DNA of 39,668 nucleotides, from NCBI RefSeq assembly GCF_017355365.1, contig NZ_JADIJR010000027.1, forward strand, positions 1 through 39,668. The letters are read 5' to 3'. This DNA is from Microbacterium sp. SD291. Its GTDB lineage: Bacteria > Actinomycetota > Actinomycetes > Actinomycetales > Microbacteriaceae. Made by a program: the position numbers and the translations under genes. Positions 8,388 to 16,793 of the stretch are shown in pieces (within the stretch, counting starts at the first letter, position 1; every line of letters starts with the position of its first letter). Below the pieces are notes generated by a model. It searched no databases, was not told the DNA's origin, and saw nothing but the letters and a program-made list of their open reading frames with translations.

Positions 8388-9623
8388 ATGCCCGCTGCTT
8401 CCTTCCCCGCACCGCTCACGCTGACCTCCGGCGCCCGCGCACGGGACGCGTGGCCGCTGGATCCGGCCGTGGTCCACCTCAACCACGGGTCGTTCGGCGC
8501 TGTCCCCACCGCGGTCGTCACGCACCAGGACGAGCAGCGCCGGCAGGCCGACCTCAGCCCGGTCGAGTGGTTCCCGCGCCTCGGCGAGCGGGTGCGGCTG
8601 GCGCGCGAGCGCACCGCGCCGTTCGTCGGCGCCCACGCTGACGACAGCGTCTTCGTGCCCAACGCCTCGGCCGCGGCGACTGTGGTCTACAACGCGCTGC
8701 GGCTCGAGAGCGGCGACGAGATCCTCGTCACCGACCACGGCTACGGTGCGGTGACGATGGGGGCCGAGCGGCTCGGGCGCCGGTTCGGCGCCGCGGTGCG
8801 CACCGTCGCCCTGCCCCTGCTCGCCTCCGACGACGAGGTCGTCCAGCGCTTCGCCGATGCGATCACCGACCGCACGCGGCTCATCGTCGTCGACCAGATC
8901 ACCTCCCCCACCGCACGGCTGCTGCCGACCCGGCGCATCTCCGACATCGCCGCCGCCCGAGGCGTGCGCACGCTCGTCGACGGCGCGCACGCCCCCGGCC
9001 TCATCGTCGACGCGGCAGCGGCTGCAGGCGGCGACTGGTGGTTCGGCAATCTGCACAAGTGGCCGTGCGCCCCGCGCGGCTCGGCGCTCCTGGTGACCCA
9101 GGCCGAGGATCGCGACGAGCTGTGGCCGCTCATCGACTCCTGGGCCGCGAACGAGCCGTATCCGACGAGGTTCGACACCCAGGGCACGATCGACGCGACC
9201 ACGTATCTGAGCACCCCGGCCGCGATCGACTTCGTCGAGAGCGAGTTCGGCTGGGCCGCCGCCCGCGAGGCGATGGACCGGATGGCGGATGCCGGTGCCG
9301 AGGCGATCGCCGAGGCGCTCCGCCCCTACGGGGACGAGGACCCGCTCACGCCGCTCCCGTCGCCGGTGCCCTCCATGCGCCTGATCAGGCTGCCCCTCGG
9401 CCTCGGCGCCACCCGGAAGGAGGCCGACGCGCTGCGCATGGAGCTGCTCGACGAGACCGCGGTGGAGACCGCGTTCACCAGCTTCCGCGGCATCGGCTAC
9501 TTCCGGCTCTCCGTCCACCTGTACACCGAGGCATCCGACATCGATGCCTTCGTGGAGCGCTGCATCCCGCAGATCCTCCAGCGCGCCGGCATCCGCTCGG
9601 CCGCACCCCTTGTCATCTCCTGA
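8388..9623 (+). CDS. class V aminotransferase (isopenicillin-N epimerase-like), first gene of sugar importer operon
   Basis: The 411-residue protein is a fold-type I PLP enzyme of the class V group. It shows the N-terminal VHLNHGSFGAVP motif of CefD-like epimerases, the PLP-contact Asp in LVDGAHAPG (D198) and the Schiff-base lysine in GNLHKWPCAPRG (K224). Related proteins include isopenicillin N epimerase, EgtE and several sugar- or amino-acid-linked lyases, so the reaction is not fixed. A GAGG ribosome site precedes the ATG. It is 36 bases upstream of the solute-binding protein gene and likely co-transcribed, suggesting that it processes an amino compound brought in by the ABC importer. That link is inference. 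Confidence 0.83.
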   Translation: MPAASFPAPLTLTSGARARDAWPLDPAVVHLNHGSFGAVPTAVVTHQDEQRRQADLSPVEWFPRLGERVRLARERTAPFVGAHADDSVFVPNASAAATVVYNALRLESGDEILVTDHGYGAVTMGAERLGRRFGAAVRTVALPLLASDDEVVQRFADAITDRTRLIVVDQITSPTARLLPTRRISDIAAARGVRTLVDGAHAPGLIVDAAAAAGGDWWFGNLHKWPCAPRGSALLVTQAEDRDELWPLIDSWAANEPYPTRFDTQGTIDATTYLSTPAAIDFVESEFGWAAAREAMDRMADAGAEAIAEALRPYGDEDPLTPLPSPVPSMRLIRLPLGLGATRKEADALRMELLDETAVETAFTSFRGIGYFRLSVHLYTEASDIDAFVERCIPQILQRAGIRSAAPLVIS

Positions 9624-9659
9624 CCGACCCGAACACCCAACCCAAGAGAGAGGCATCTC

Positions 9660-10970
9660 GTGAAGAACAAGATCTTGACGACCGCAGCAGGAATCGGCAC
9701 CGTCGCCGTCCTGGCGCTCACCGGCTGCACGCCCGGAGGCGGAGCGTCCTCCGACGGCACCGTCACCCTGCAGATGGTCGAGAGCCTGACCAACCCCGCC
9801 CGCACCGAGCTGATCCGCGGGCTGCTCGACGACTTCGAGGCGGAGAACCCGAAGATCAAGGTCAATCTCGTCTCCCCGCCGACCGAGCAGGCCGACCAGA
9901 AGATCCAGCAGATGCTGCAGTCCGGCAAGGGCGTCGACGTGCTCGAGGTCCGCGACATCACGGTCGGCCCGTTCGCGAACAACGGCTGGCTGTACGACCT
10001 CTCCGCCGATCTGGAGAAGTGGGACGGCTGGGACGCCCTCACCGACAACGCGAAGTCCGCGTCGGTCGCCGACGACGGCAAGAGCTACTTCGTGCCCTAC
10101 GGCTTCTACGGCCTGTCGCTGTTCTACCGCACCGACCTCGTCGATGCGGCCGGCTTCGACGGTCCCCCGCACAGCTGGGAAGACCTCCTCGAGCAGGCAT
10201 CCGCTATCCAGGACCCGTCGAACAACATCTACGGGTACGCGTTCCGCGGCGGCCAGAACGCCAACAGCAACGTCGTGGCGGCGATCGAGGCGTACACGAT
10301 CGACGGCCTCGACGTCGACGACGCCTTCCTGATGGAGGACGGCTCGACGATCTTCGCGGCTCCAGAGGCGCAGGATGCCGTCGACGACTACTTCGCCCTG
10401 TTCGAGAAGGCCTCTCCGCCTTCGGCCGTCTCGTGGGGCTACCCCGAGATGGTGGCGGGCTTCACGAACGGCACCACGGCGTTCCTGCTGCAGGACCCGG
10501 AGGTCATCGCCACGGTGCAGGATTCCTCGCTCACCGAGGACCAGTGGGACACCGCACCTCTCCTGGTCGGGCCCTCGGGCAAGGCCGCGCAGCCGCTGGC
10601 AGTCGCCGGCTGGGGCGTCGCCGAGACCAGCGAGAACAAGGACGCGGCAGTGAAGCTCGTGGAGTTCCTCTCCTCGGCCGAGCCCGCCACCGAGTTCGCG
10701 CAGGCGAACAGCCTCGTGCCGATCATCACCGAGGCCGCTGACGACGAGTTCTACTCATCCGGACCGTGGACGAGCTACGTCACGATGACGGAGGACCCGG
10801 AGACCTACGTCAACGTGCGCCAGCCGCGTGGTGTGAGCTGGTGGACCGAGTGGATCCAGAAGGCCGATCAGGATGTGCAGAACGTGCTGCTGGGCAACAT
10901 GTCCTCCAGAGACCTGCTGAAGTCGTGGGACGCCTTCTGGACGGAGAAGTACGCCGCGGAGAAGGGCTGA
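9660..10970 (+). CDS. carbohydrate ABC transporter solute-binding lipoprotein
   Basis: The 436-residue protein is an extracellular family 1 substrate-binding protein. It begins with a lipoprotein signal (MKNKILTT, hydrophobic core, LALTGC with C23 as the lipidated residue) and continues through the usual maltose-binding-like fold (VTLQMVESLTNP, FEAENPKIKVNLV, VPYGFYGLSLFYRTDL, AAFL-type helices, and a C-terminal NVLLGNMSSRDLLKSWDAFW). The start is a GTG with GAGAGAGG upstream. It anchors to the outer membrane face and delivers substrate to the two permeases encoded next. Family-level substrate is a sugar or sugar derivative; the exact ligand is unknown. Confidence 0.93.
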   Translation: MKNKILTTAAGIGTVAVLALTGCTPGGGASSDGTVTLQMVESLTNPARTELIRGLLDDFEAENPKIKVNLVSPPTEQADQKIQQMLQSGKGVDVLEVRDITVGPFANNGWLYDLSADLEKWDGWDALTDNAKSASVADDGKSYFVPYGFYGLSLFYRTDLVDAAGFDGPPHSWEDLLEQASAIQDPSNNIYGYAFRGGQNANSNVVAAIEAYTIDGLDVDDAFLMEDGSTIFAAPEAQDAVDDYFALFEKASPPSAVSWGYPEMVAGFTNGTTAFLLQDPEVIATVQDSSLTEDQWDTAPLLVGPSGKAAQPLAVAGWGVAETSENKDAAVKLVEFLSSAEPATEFAQANSLVPIITEAADDEFYSSGPWTSYVTMTEDPETYVNVRQPRGVSWWTEWIQKADQDVQNVLLGNMSSRDLLKSWDAFWTEKYAAEKG

Positions 10971-10973
10971 CCC

Positions 10974-11921
10974 GTGGCATCCGCACTTCGTGAGGGAGGC
11001 TCCGCCGGCACCGCCGGCGGAGCCTCCCCGCCCGCCCGCCGCCGCCCGTTCCGCGGCCGCCACGCGCTGACGCTCTTCGCGTTCATGGTGCCGGCGATCG
11101 TGTTCGTGTGCTGGTTCACGTACTGGCCGATGCTGCAGGGCGCTCGCATGGCGTTCCACGACTGGAACCTGTGGGACCTCACGTCGACGCCGTTCGTCGG
11201 GTTCGACAACTTCCTCGCGGTGTTCCGCGACCCGGCGTTCCCGACCGTCGCCTGGAACTCGGTGCTCTGGGTGGTCGGCTCGCTCGTGCCGCAGCTGGTG
11301 ATCGGGTTCCTGATCGCACTCGCGCTGCGCAAGCGCTTCCGCTTCCGGGGCCTGTACCAAGCGCTCGTGTTCTTCCCGTGGGCCGTGTCCGGCTTCCTGA
11401 TCGGGATGCTGTTCCGCTGGATGTTCAACGCCGAGTTCGGCGTCGTCAACGACCTGCTCATGAAGGCCGGTCTCATCGACGCCCCGCTGCCGTGGCTGGC
11501 CGACCCGAAGCTGGCGATGTTCGCGGTGATCGTCGCCAACATCTGGTACGGCGTGACGTTCTTCGCGATCATGATCCTCGCCGCACTCCAGTCCGTCCCG
11601 GACGAGATGCTGGAGGCCGCGAGCATCGACGGCGCCGGCAAGGTCAGGCAGCTGTTCTCGATCATCATCCCGTACATCTCGATGACGCTCCTGCTCACGG
11701 TGCTGCTGCGGGTGATCTGGATCTTCAACTTCCCCGACGTCATCTACGCGATGACGAACGGCGGCCCGGCGAACCAGACCCACATCATCACCACGTGGAT
11801 GATCAACTACACGCAGCAGGGCAACTACGGCATCGCGAGCGCGATCGGCCTGATCGTCGTCGCATTCCTGTTCGTGTTCTGCGCGTTCTACCTGATGGCG
11901 ATGCGGAGGGTGCAGCGATGA
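10974..11921 (+). CDS. carbohydrate ABC transporter permease, MalF type
   Basis: The 315-residue protein has six predicted membrane segments starting at about residue 27 (LTLFAFMVPAIVFVCWFTYW) and the ATPase-contact EAA loop (EAASIDGAGKVRQLFSIIIP near residues 219-238). It pairs with the next permease to form the membrane channel. The GTG start lies three bases after the stop of the binding-protein gene, and its stop overlaps the next start (ATGA), indicating tight translational coupling. The N terminus carries a short Gly/Ala/Pro-rich cytoplasmic stretch. Confidence 0.94.
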   Translation: MASALREGGSAGTAGGASPPARRRPFRGRHALTLFAFMVPAIVFVCWFTYWPMLQGARMAFHDWNLWDLTSTPFVGFDNFLAVFRDPAFPTVAWNSVLWVVGSLVPQLVIGFLIALALRKRFRFRGLYQALVFFPWAVSGFLIGMLFRWMFNAEFGVVNDLLMKAGLIDAPLPWLADPKLAMFAVIVANIWYGVTFFAIMILAALQSVPDEMLEAASIDGAGKVRQLFSIIIPYISMTLLLTVLLRVIWIFNFPDVIYAMTNGGPANQTHIITTWMINYTQQGNYGIASAIGLIVVAFLFVFCAFYLMAMRRVQR

Positions 11922-12820
11922 CCGTCACCGAGACCACGACCGAGACCCGGCGTCTCACCGTGCCGAACCCGGCATCCGCCCCTCGCCCGAAGCCGCGGGT
12001 CACCGTCGGCGGCGTCATCCGCGTCGTCGGCCTCGCGCTGTGGCTCGTGATCACGCTGTTCCCGCTGTACTGGATCGCGCTGACGTCGATCAAGTCGCCT
12101 GGGACGATCAACAGGTTCCCCATCGAGTACTGGCCGAGCGAGCCGTCGTTCGAGAACTACGTCAGCCTGTTCGAGAAGAGCTCGTTCGGGGTCTTCCTCG
12201 GCAACTCGGCGCTGGTGGCGATCATCGGCGGCGGGGTCGCGACGCTGATCGCGCTGCTGAGCGCGTACGTGCTCGCCCGGTTCGAGTTCCGCGGCAAGGG
12301 CACGGTGCTGATCGCGTTCCTGCTCACGCAGATGATCCCCGCGTTCATCGCGCTCGGGCCGTTGTACTCGATGATGACCGACCTGGGGCTCGTCGACACC
12401 AAGCCGGGGCTGATCCTCGTGTACATCGCGATCTGCATCCCGTTCTCCACGGTCATGCTGCGCGGCTTCTTCGAGAACGTCCCCGACGCGCTCGAAGAGG
12501 CGGCGATGATCGACGGATGCTCGCGGCTCGGCGCCCTGTTCCGGGTGCTCGTGCCGGTGATGACGCCGGGCATCATCGCCGCGTTCATCTTCAACTTCGT
12601 GAACTGCTGGAACGAGCTGTTCCTGTCGGTGGTGCTGATGAACACCGACGCGAACCGCACGGTGCCGTCGGCGCTGAACGGGTTCATCTCGACGTTCAAC
12701 ATCGACTGGGGCTCGATGAGCGCCGCGGCGGTCTTGACGATCCTGCCGACCATGGCGATGTTCGCGCTCGCGAGCCGCTGGATCGTGCAGGGCCTGACCG
12801 CCGGCGCCGTGAAGGAGTAG
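11918..12820 (+). CDS. carbohydrate ABC transporter permease, MalG type
   Basis: The 300-residue protein has six membrane segments (first at about residues 33-55, LALWLVITLFPLYWIALTSI) and the MalG-type EAA loop EEAAMIDGCSRLGALFRVLVP. It completes the importer with the binding protein and the MalF-type permease. There is no ATPase gene in the cluster, so a shared MsiK-like ATPase encoded elsewhere is probably used, as known for many actinobacterial sugar importers. The ATG overlaps the stop of the preceding gene. It is the last gene of the operon and is followed by a strong hairpin at 12856. Confidence 0.94.
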   Translation: MTVTETTTETRRLTVPNPASAPRPKPRVTVGGVIRVVGLALWLVITLFPLYWIALTSIKSPGTINRFPIEYWPSEPSFENYVSLFEKSSFGVFLGNSALVAIIGGGVATLIALLSAYVLARFEFRGKGTVLIAFLLTQMIPAFIALGPLYSMMTDLGLVDTKPGLILVYIAICIPFSTVMLRGFFENVPDALEEAAMIDGCSRLGALFRVLVPVMTPGIIAAFIFNFVNCWNELFLSVVLMNTDANRTVPSALNGFISTFNIDWGSMSAAAVLTILPTMAMFALASRWIVQGLTAGAVKE

Positions 12821-12855
12821 GTTTCCCCGCCCCGCCGACGCCCCATCAGACCGCC

Positions 12856-12893
12856 GACGCCCCTCCTGAGATACGTCACTCAGGAGGGGCGTC
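12856..12893. terminator. perfect 15-bp hairpin between convergent genes
   Basis: GACGCCCCTCCTGAG (12856-12870) and its exact inverse (12879-12893) flank an 8-base loop, ATACGTCA. It lies between the end of the importer operon and the end of the convergent aldo/keto reductase gene. There is no U-tract, so it may act as an actinobacterial non-canonical bidirectional terminator. A copy of CCGCCGACGCCC (12832-12843) repeats just before it at 12851-12862. Confidence 0.7.
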
Positions 12894-12949
12894 GTCGCGC
12901 AGGTGGGGCGCCGAGCGAACCTGACGGGTCAGACGGCGCCCCGCGCGGG

Positions 12950-13963
12950 TCAGACCAGGCGGCGCTTCGGCGACACCGAGTACGTGGCCTCGGCATCGCG
13001 GTTCACGACGTCGCCGAGGGCGGTGTCGATGGCCGCCAGCGTGTCGGCGTCGAGCTTCACGCCGGAGGCCTTGACGGTCTCGGCGAGCTGCTCAGGGCGG
13101 GATGCTCCGACCAGGGCCGCGGCGATGTTCGGGTTCTGCAGCACCCACGCGATCGCGAGCTGCGGCATCGACAGGCCCGCCTGCTCGGCGATCGGCTTGA
13201 GCCGCTGCACCGCCTCGAGGATGTCGTCTTGCAGGAAGCCCTTGATGAAGTCGGCGCCCGAGTGCGGGTCGGTCGCGCGCGAGCCGTCCGGCACCGGCTG
13301 ACCGGGCAGGTACTTGCCGCTGAGCACGCCCTGCGCCATCGGCGACCAGACGATCTGCGAGATGCCGAGCTCTTCCGACGCCGGCACGACCTTGCCCTCG
13401 ATCACGCGGTGCAGCATCGAGTACTGCGGCTGGTTCGAGATGAGCTGCACGCCCAGCTGCTTTGCCAGCGCGTGGCCGTCGCGCAGCTGCTCGGCCGTCC
13501 ACTCGGAGACGCCGATGTACAGCGCCTTGCCCTGCCGGACGACGTCGGCGAAGGCCTGGAATGTCTCCTCGAGCGGGGTCTCGTAGTCGAACCGGTGCGC
13601 CTGGTAGAGGTCGACGTAGTCGGTGCCGAGGCGCTTGAGCGATCCGTCGATGGATTCGAGGATGTGCTTGCGGGAGAGCCCGGTGTCGTTGGGGCCCTTC
13701 GGGCCGGTCGGGAAGTAGACCTTCGTGAAGATCTCCAGCCCCTCGCGGCGCTGCCCCTCGAGGGCCCTGCCGAGCACGACCTCGGCGGCCGTGTTCGCGT
13801 AGGTGTCTGCGGTGTCGAACGTCGTGATGCCGGCATCCAGTGCCGCGTGGACCGTCTTGACCGCGGCGTCGTCACCGACCTGCGAGGCGTGCGTGACCCA
13901 GTTGCCGTAGGTGATCTCAGAGACCTTGAGACCGCTGTTGCCGAGATAGCGATAGTTGACCAT
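12950..13963 (-). CDS. aldo/keto reductase (Kv-beta/YghZ-like group)
   Basis: The 337-residue protein is an NADPH-dependent aldo/keto reductase with the catalytic tetrad visible as D50 (TTFDTADTYA), Y55, K81 (IFTKVY) and H123 (YQAHRFD). The opening MVNYRYLGNSGLKVSEITYG, the WSPMAQGVLSGKYLPG segment and the C-terminal NPNIAAALVGASRPEQL fit the subgroup related to potassium-channel beta subunits and YghZ. It reduces aldehydes or ketones in the cytoplasm; its substrate is not known. A TAGCGT box six bases before the ATG indicates a leaderless transcript. It is convergent with the sugar importer operon and need not be functionally linked to it. Confidence 0.92.
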   Translation of the reverse strand: MVNYRYLGNSGLKVSEITYGNWVTHASQVGDDAAVKTVHAALDAGITTFDTADTYANTAAEVVLGRALEGQRREGLEIFTKVYFPTGPKGPNDTGLSRKHILESIDGSLKRLGTDYVDLYQAHRFDYETPLEETFQAFADVVRQGKALYIGVSEWTAEQLRDGHALAKQLGVQLISNQPQYSMLHRVIEGKVVPASEELGISQIVWSPMAQGVLSGKYLPGQPVPDGSRATDPHSGADFIKGFLQDDILEAVQRLKPIAEQAGLSMPQLAIAWVLQNPNIAAALVGASRPEQLAETVKASGVKLDADTLAAIDTALGDVVNRDAEATYSVSPKRRLV

Positions 13964-13969
13964 GCTGCA

Positions 13970-13975
13970 ACGCTA
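13970..13975 (-). promoter_or_regulatory. -10 box of a leaderless promoter (aldo/keto reductase)
   Basis: On the minus strand TAGCGT is followed by six bases and the ATG at 13963. No Shine-Dalgarno sequence is present. Confidence 0.6.
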
Positions 13976-14017
13976 CCCGCCGGTGCGGACGTCGAGGGTG
14001 GATTTCCGTGACCGGTC

Positions 14018-14539
14018 TCAGTATGTGACGGATGCGGCGGCGGATGCTTCCTGCGCTCGGGTCGCGGCGCGCGTCCGGATCGACGCCACGACGACACCTG
14101 CCAGCAGGAGCACGCCCGCGAAAGCGCTGACCGCGTAGAACGGCAGCATCCCGCGAAGCATCACTCCTCCCCCGATCATGTACGTGTCGGCGAGTGCCAT
14201 GCCGGGGAGGAACGACATGTGGAAGAGCACCGGAGCGCCCAGCATGAGAAGGCTCAGGAAGACCATCGCCGGAATCGCCGGGTGCGCACGTGCGCGTACC
14301 GCGACCACGGCTCCGACGAGGGCGATGAGCACGCCGACGCTGAGGAACACCACGGGGACGACGTCGTTCAATGACTCGCCTGCCGCACTGAGCTCGGCCC
14401 TGATCTCGTCGAGGCTGCGCCCCGGCGCGGCGGCGAGAGGCGTGAGCACCAGGAGCTGCAGCAATCCCAGCCCCGCGTACAGCGCCATCGCGACCACCCC
14501 GCCGATCGACACCCACAGCGTCTGACGTCTCCGGTTCAT
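14018..14539 (-). CDS. hypothetical four-pass membrane protein
   Basis: I do not recognise a named family. The 173-residue protein has four hydrophobic segments: about residues 10-35, 60-82, 88-112 and 124-153. A polar loop after the first contains RSLDEIRAELSAAGESLNDV. The N terminus (MNRRRQ) and C terminus (IRTRAATRAQEASAAASVTY) are basic or polar, suggesting that both lie in the cytoplasm. It looks like the small four-helix integral membrane proteins common in actinobacteria. A TAGCGT box lies six bases before the ATG. It stands between the aldo/keto reductase and DUF4407 genes, all on the minus strand but each with its own promoter-like box. Confidence 0.65.
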   Translation of the reverse strand: MNRRRQTLWVSIGGVVAMALYAGLGLLQLLVLTPLAAAPGRSLDEIRAELSAAGESLNDVVPVVFLSVGVLIALVGAVVAVRARAHPAIPAMVFLSLLMLGAPVLFHMSFLPGMALADTYMIGGGVMLRGMLPFYAVSAFAGVLLLAGVVVASIRTRAATRAQEASAAASVTY

Positions 14540-14545
14540 GCGCTC

Positions 14546-14551
14546 ACGCTA
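14546..14551 (-). promoter_or_regulatory. -10 box of a leaderless promoter (membrane protein gene)
   Basis: On the minus strand TAGCGT is followed by six bases and the ATG at 14539, the same box and spacing as for the aldo/keto reductase gene. Confidence 0.6.
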
Positions 14552-14608
14552 GAGCGGCCGGCTGGGAGTCGCCCGACACTCGCCGGCCGCCGAGCGGATG
14601 CCGCTGGC

Positions 14609-16171
14609 TCAGGTCGACGCCGACGCCGACGCCGCAGCCGACGCCGCAGCCGGAGGCGATGGTGTTGGTGGCGAAGGCGTCGTCACGATCTCGGCGCGAT
14701 CGCGGAAGCCCTCGGCGGTCACCCGGTCGAGCGCGACCTGCTTGCGGATAGCCGCAGCCTTCTCGTACAGCGACGGGTCGCCGTACGACGTGAGCACCTT
14801 CACGAGCACGGGCAGCAGCTCGATCATGAAGAACAGCGCCGCGATCAGCAGGTGCGCCCACAGGATCGTCGGCTCCTTCTCACTCAGCCGGTTCAGCCCG
14901 CTGATCTGACTGAGCAGGCCGATCGCTCCGGCGTTGCCCTGTGCCACGGCATCCGCCCTCGCGTTGTAGGCGGCGAGCGCCGCGTCGTAGCTCTCGCGGG
15001 CCGCGGGCAGCTGCGACTGCGCCTCCTCGCGGTTCTGCGTCTCGGAGGCCGCCGTGTTCTCCTTGGCCGAGGTGCCGGCTGCGGCCAGCTCCTCGTTGGC
15101 GGTGCGGAGCTGGGCGCCCAGGGCGTCGTATGTCTGCTGCGCCTCAGCGAGCTGGGCCTCGGCGGCATCCGAGCTCGCGCCCTCGCCGTTGACGCCGGTG
15201 CAGCCCGGCACGGTGCCCGCGCCCTCGCCGGTGAGCTCGCACTGGTACAGGATCCTCGCCTGGTCGATGACCGCCTGCTGTGCGGTCATCTTCGCGGTGA
15301 GGTCGTCGACCGTGGCCTGCGCCGCCGATTCGCTGGCGGATGACGATTCGGTGCCGGCGACGATGCCGGTGGCCGCCTGGTTCTCCAGCGCGGCGAGGCG
15401 ATCGGATGCCGAGTCCATCGCGATCTTCTCTGGGCCGGACTCGAGCGCCTCCTGATCGGATTGCGCCTGCACGATGTTGGTCGCGGCGACCTCGCGGGCG
15501 ATGTCGTTGTGGAAGATCTGCAGCACGAGCGGCTCGGCGACCACGAATCCGATGATCGCCGCCATGATCACACGAGGGATCGCGAGCCCGATCAGCTTCC
15601 ACACGTTGCGCGTGGAGGTCATCGTCGAGGTGAGGAACCGGTCGAGGTTGAAGATGATGAGCGCCCACACGATCGCGAGGGGCACGGCCAGCCAGATCGC
15701 GGCCTGCACGCCGGTCGTCAGCGCGAACAGCATCGAGATCGCGGAGACGAGCGCCGTGCCGGCGAGCACGAAGAACATCTGCACGAAGCGGGGCGTCTCG
15801 CCGGGCACCCTGTCGAGGATCTCGCCCTCGGCGCCGCCGAGGATCGCGAGCGTGCGCAGACGGAAGCCCGGCGTGCGCGGCTTCCGAACGCGCTTCGGGC
15901 GGGGTGCACGCGGTGGGCGCGGGGAGCGGGGAGCGGATGCCGGCGCCTCACGCTCGTCGACGTCGCCGCCCGGGTCGATCACAGCCGTCGGGTGCGTGGC
16001 GGTGTCTGCGGCATCCGTCTCCCGAGCGGTCGCCGAGCCTGCGCCGGCCGGTTCGAAGCTGCGCAGGAAATCGAGGTCGTCGTCGGAGACCGTGCCGTCC
16101 GGGGCGTCGGTCTCGAACGAGATCCGCCCCTGCGAGTCCATCCGTCCGGGGCGATGCGCGGAGTAAGCCAT
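14609..16171 (-). CDS. DUF4407 domain-containing membrane protein
   Basis: The 520-residue protein fits the DUF4407 family. A disordered Pro/Arg-rich N terminus (about 1-105) precedes LAILGGAEGEILDRVPGETPRFVQMFFVLAG and several membrane segments with the family motif IIFNLDRFLTSTM. A large extracytoplasmic Ala/Gln/Glu-rich coiled-coil region follows, holding two cysteines (YQCELTGEG and VPGCTG) that could pair. Then comes a final membrane helix (ILWAHLLIAALFFMIELLPVLVKVLT) and a cytoplasmic tail ending in a Pro/Ala/Ser low-complexity run built on GACGCC repeats. Function of the family is unknown. The ATG follows a TACCCT box by six bases. A much longer upstream reading frame is antisense to other genes. 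Confidence 0.85.
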   Translation of the reverse strand: MAYSAHRPGRMDSQGRISFETDAPDGTVSDDDLDFLRSFEPAGAGSATARETDAADTATHPTAVIDPGGDVDEREAPASAPRSPRPPRAPRPKRVRKPRTPGFRLRTLAILGGAEGEILDRVPGETPRFVQMFFVLAGTALVSAISMLFALTTGVQAAIWLAVPLAIVWALIIFNLDRFLTSTMTSTRNVWKLIGLAIPRVIMAAIIGFVVAEPLVLQIFHNDIAREVAATNIVQAQSDQEALESGPEKIAMDSASDRLAALENQAATGIVAGTESSSASESAAQATVDDLTAKMTAQQAVIDQARILYQCELTGEGAGTVPGCTGVNGEGASSDAAEAQLAEAQQTYDALGAQLRTANEELAAAGTSAKENTAASETQNREEAQSQLPAARESYDAALAAYNARADAVAQGNAGAIGLLSQISGLNRLSEKEPTILWAHLLIAALFFMIELLPVLVKVLTSYGDPSLYEKAAAIRKQVALDRVTAEGFRDRAEIVTTPSPPTPSPPAAASAAASASAST

Positions 16172-16177
16172 CCTCCG

Positions 16178-16183
16178 AGGGTA
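16178..16183 (-). promoter_or_regulatory. -10 box of a leaderless promoter (DUF4407 gene)
   Basis: On the minus strand TACCCT is followed by CGGAGG and then the ATG at 16171. The GGAGG touches the start codon, too close for use as a ribosome site, which favours a leaderless message. Confidence 0.6.
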
Positions 16184-16276
16184 GGAAACTCCGCCTGTGC
16201 GAAGCCCGGACGATCCCTGCGAACCGCTCACAGGTTGGGGGATGCGCGAGTGCGCCGCGGATGCCAGGCTGGTCGC

Positions 16277-16747
16277 ATGAAGACCCTGCTGCTCGCCCGC
16301 CACGCGAAGTCGGACTGGGGCTTCCCCGGCCTCGCCGATCATGACAGGCCGCTCAACGCACGGGGCCGGCGCGATGCTCCCGCGATGGCGCAGCGCCTCG
16401 TCGACGACGAGCTCGGACTCGACCGCATCGTGTCGAGCAGCGCTGCGCGCGCGCAGAGCACCGCGGGCGAGTACGCCGCGGCGTTCGGGCTCGCGGTCGT
16501 CGAGGAGGAGCTGCTGTACGCGGCATCCGCTCGTGCGATCCTCGCGATCGCCGCGGCGCTGCCCGAGGACAGCAGTGTCGCGATGCTCGTCGGCCACAAT
16601 CCCGGCATGAGCGACGCGGTGGCCGAGCTCACCGGCCAGTTCGTGCAGATGCCCACCTGCGCGATCGCGGAGTGCGCGGTCGACATCGGCTCGTGGGACG
16701 AGCTGATCGAGGGGACAGGCCGGCTGCTCCGCATCCACACGCCTTAG
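16277..16747 (+). CDS. SixA-like histidine phosphatase
   Basis: The 156-residue protein is a short histidine-phosphatase-superfamily member. It starts MKTLLLARHAKSDWG with the catalytic R8-H9, has the second Arg in VSSSAARAQSTA, and the second catalytic His in MLVGHNPGMSD. Length and motifs fit SixA, a phosphohistidine phosphatase, though actinobacterial members may act on other phosphorylated substrates. A CAGGCT box at 16265-16270 lies six bases before the ATG. It is divergent from the DUF4407 gene and convergent with the TetR gene. Confidence 0.88.
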   Translation: MKTLLLARHAKSDWGFPGLADHDRPLNARGRRDAPAMAQRLVDDELGLDRIVSSSAARAQSTAGEYAAAFGLAVVEEELLYAASARAILAIAAALPEDSSVAMLVGHNPGMSDAVAELTGQFVQMPTCAIAECAVDIGSWDELIEGTGRLLRIHTP

Positions 16748-16793
16748 CTCCTGCGCGCCGGCTCCGCCACCGCGTCTGGATGGGCGGCTCTCG

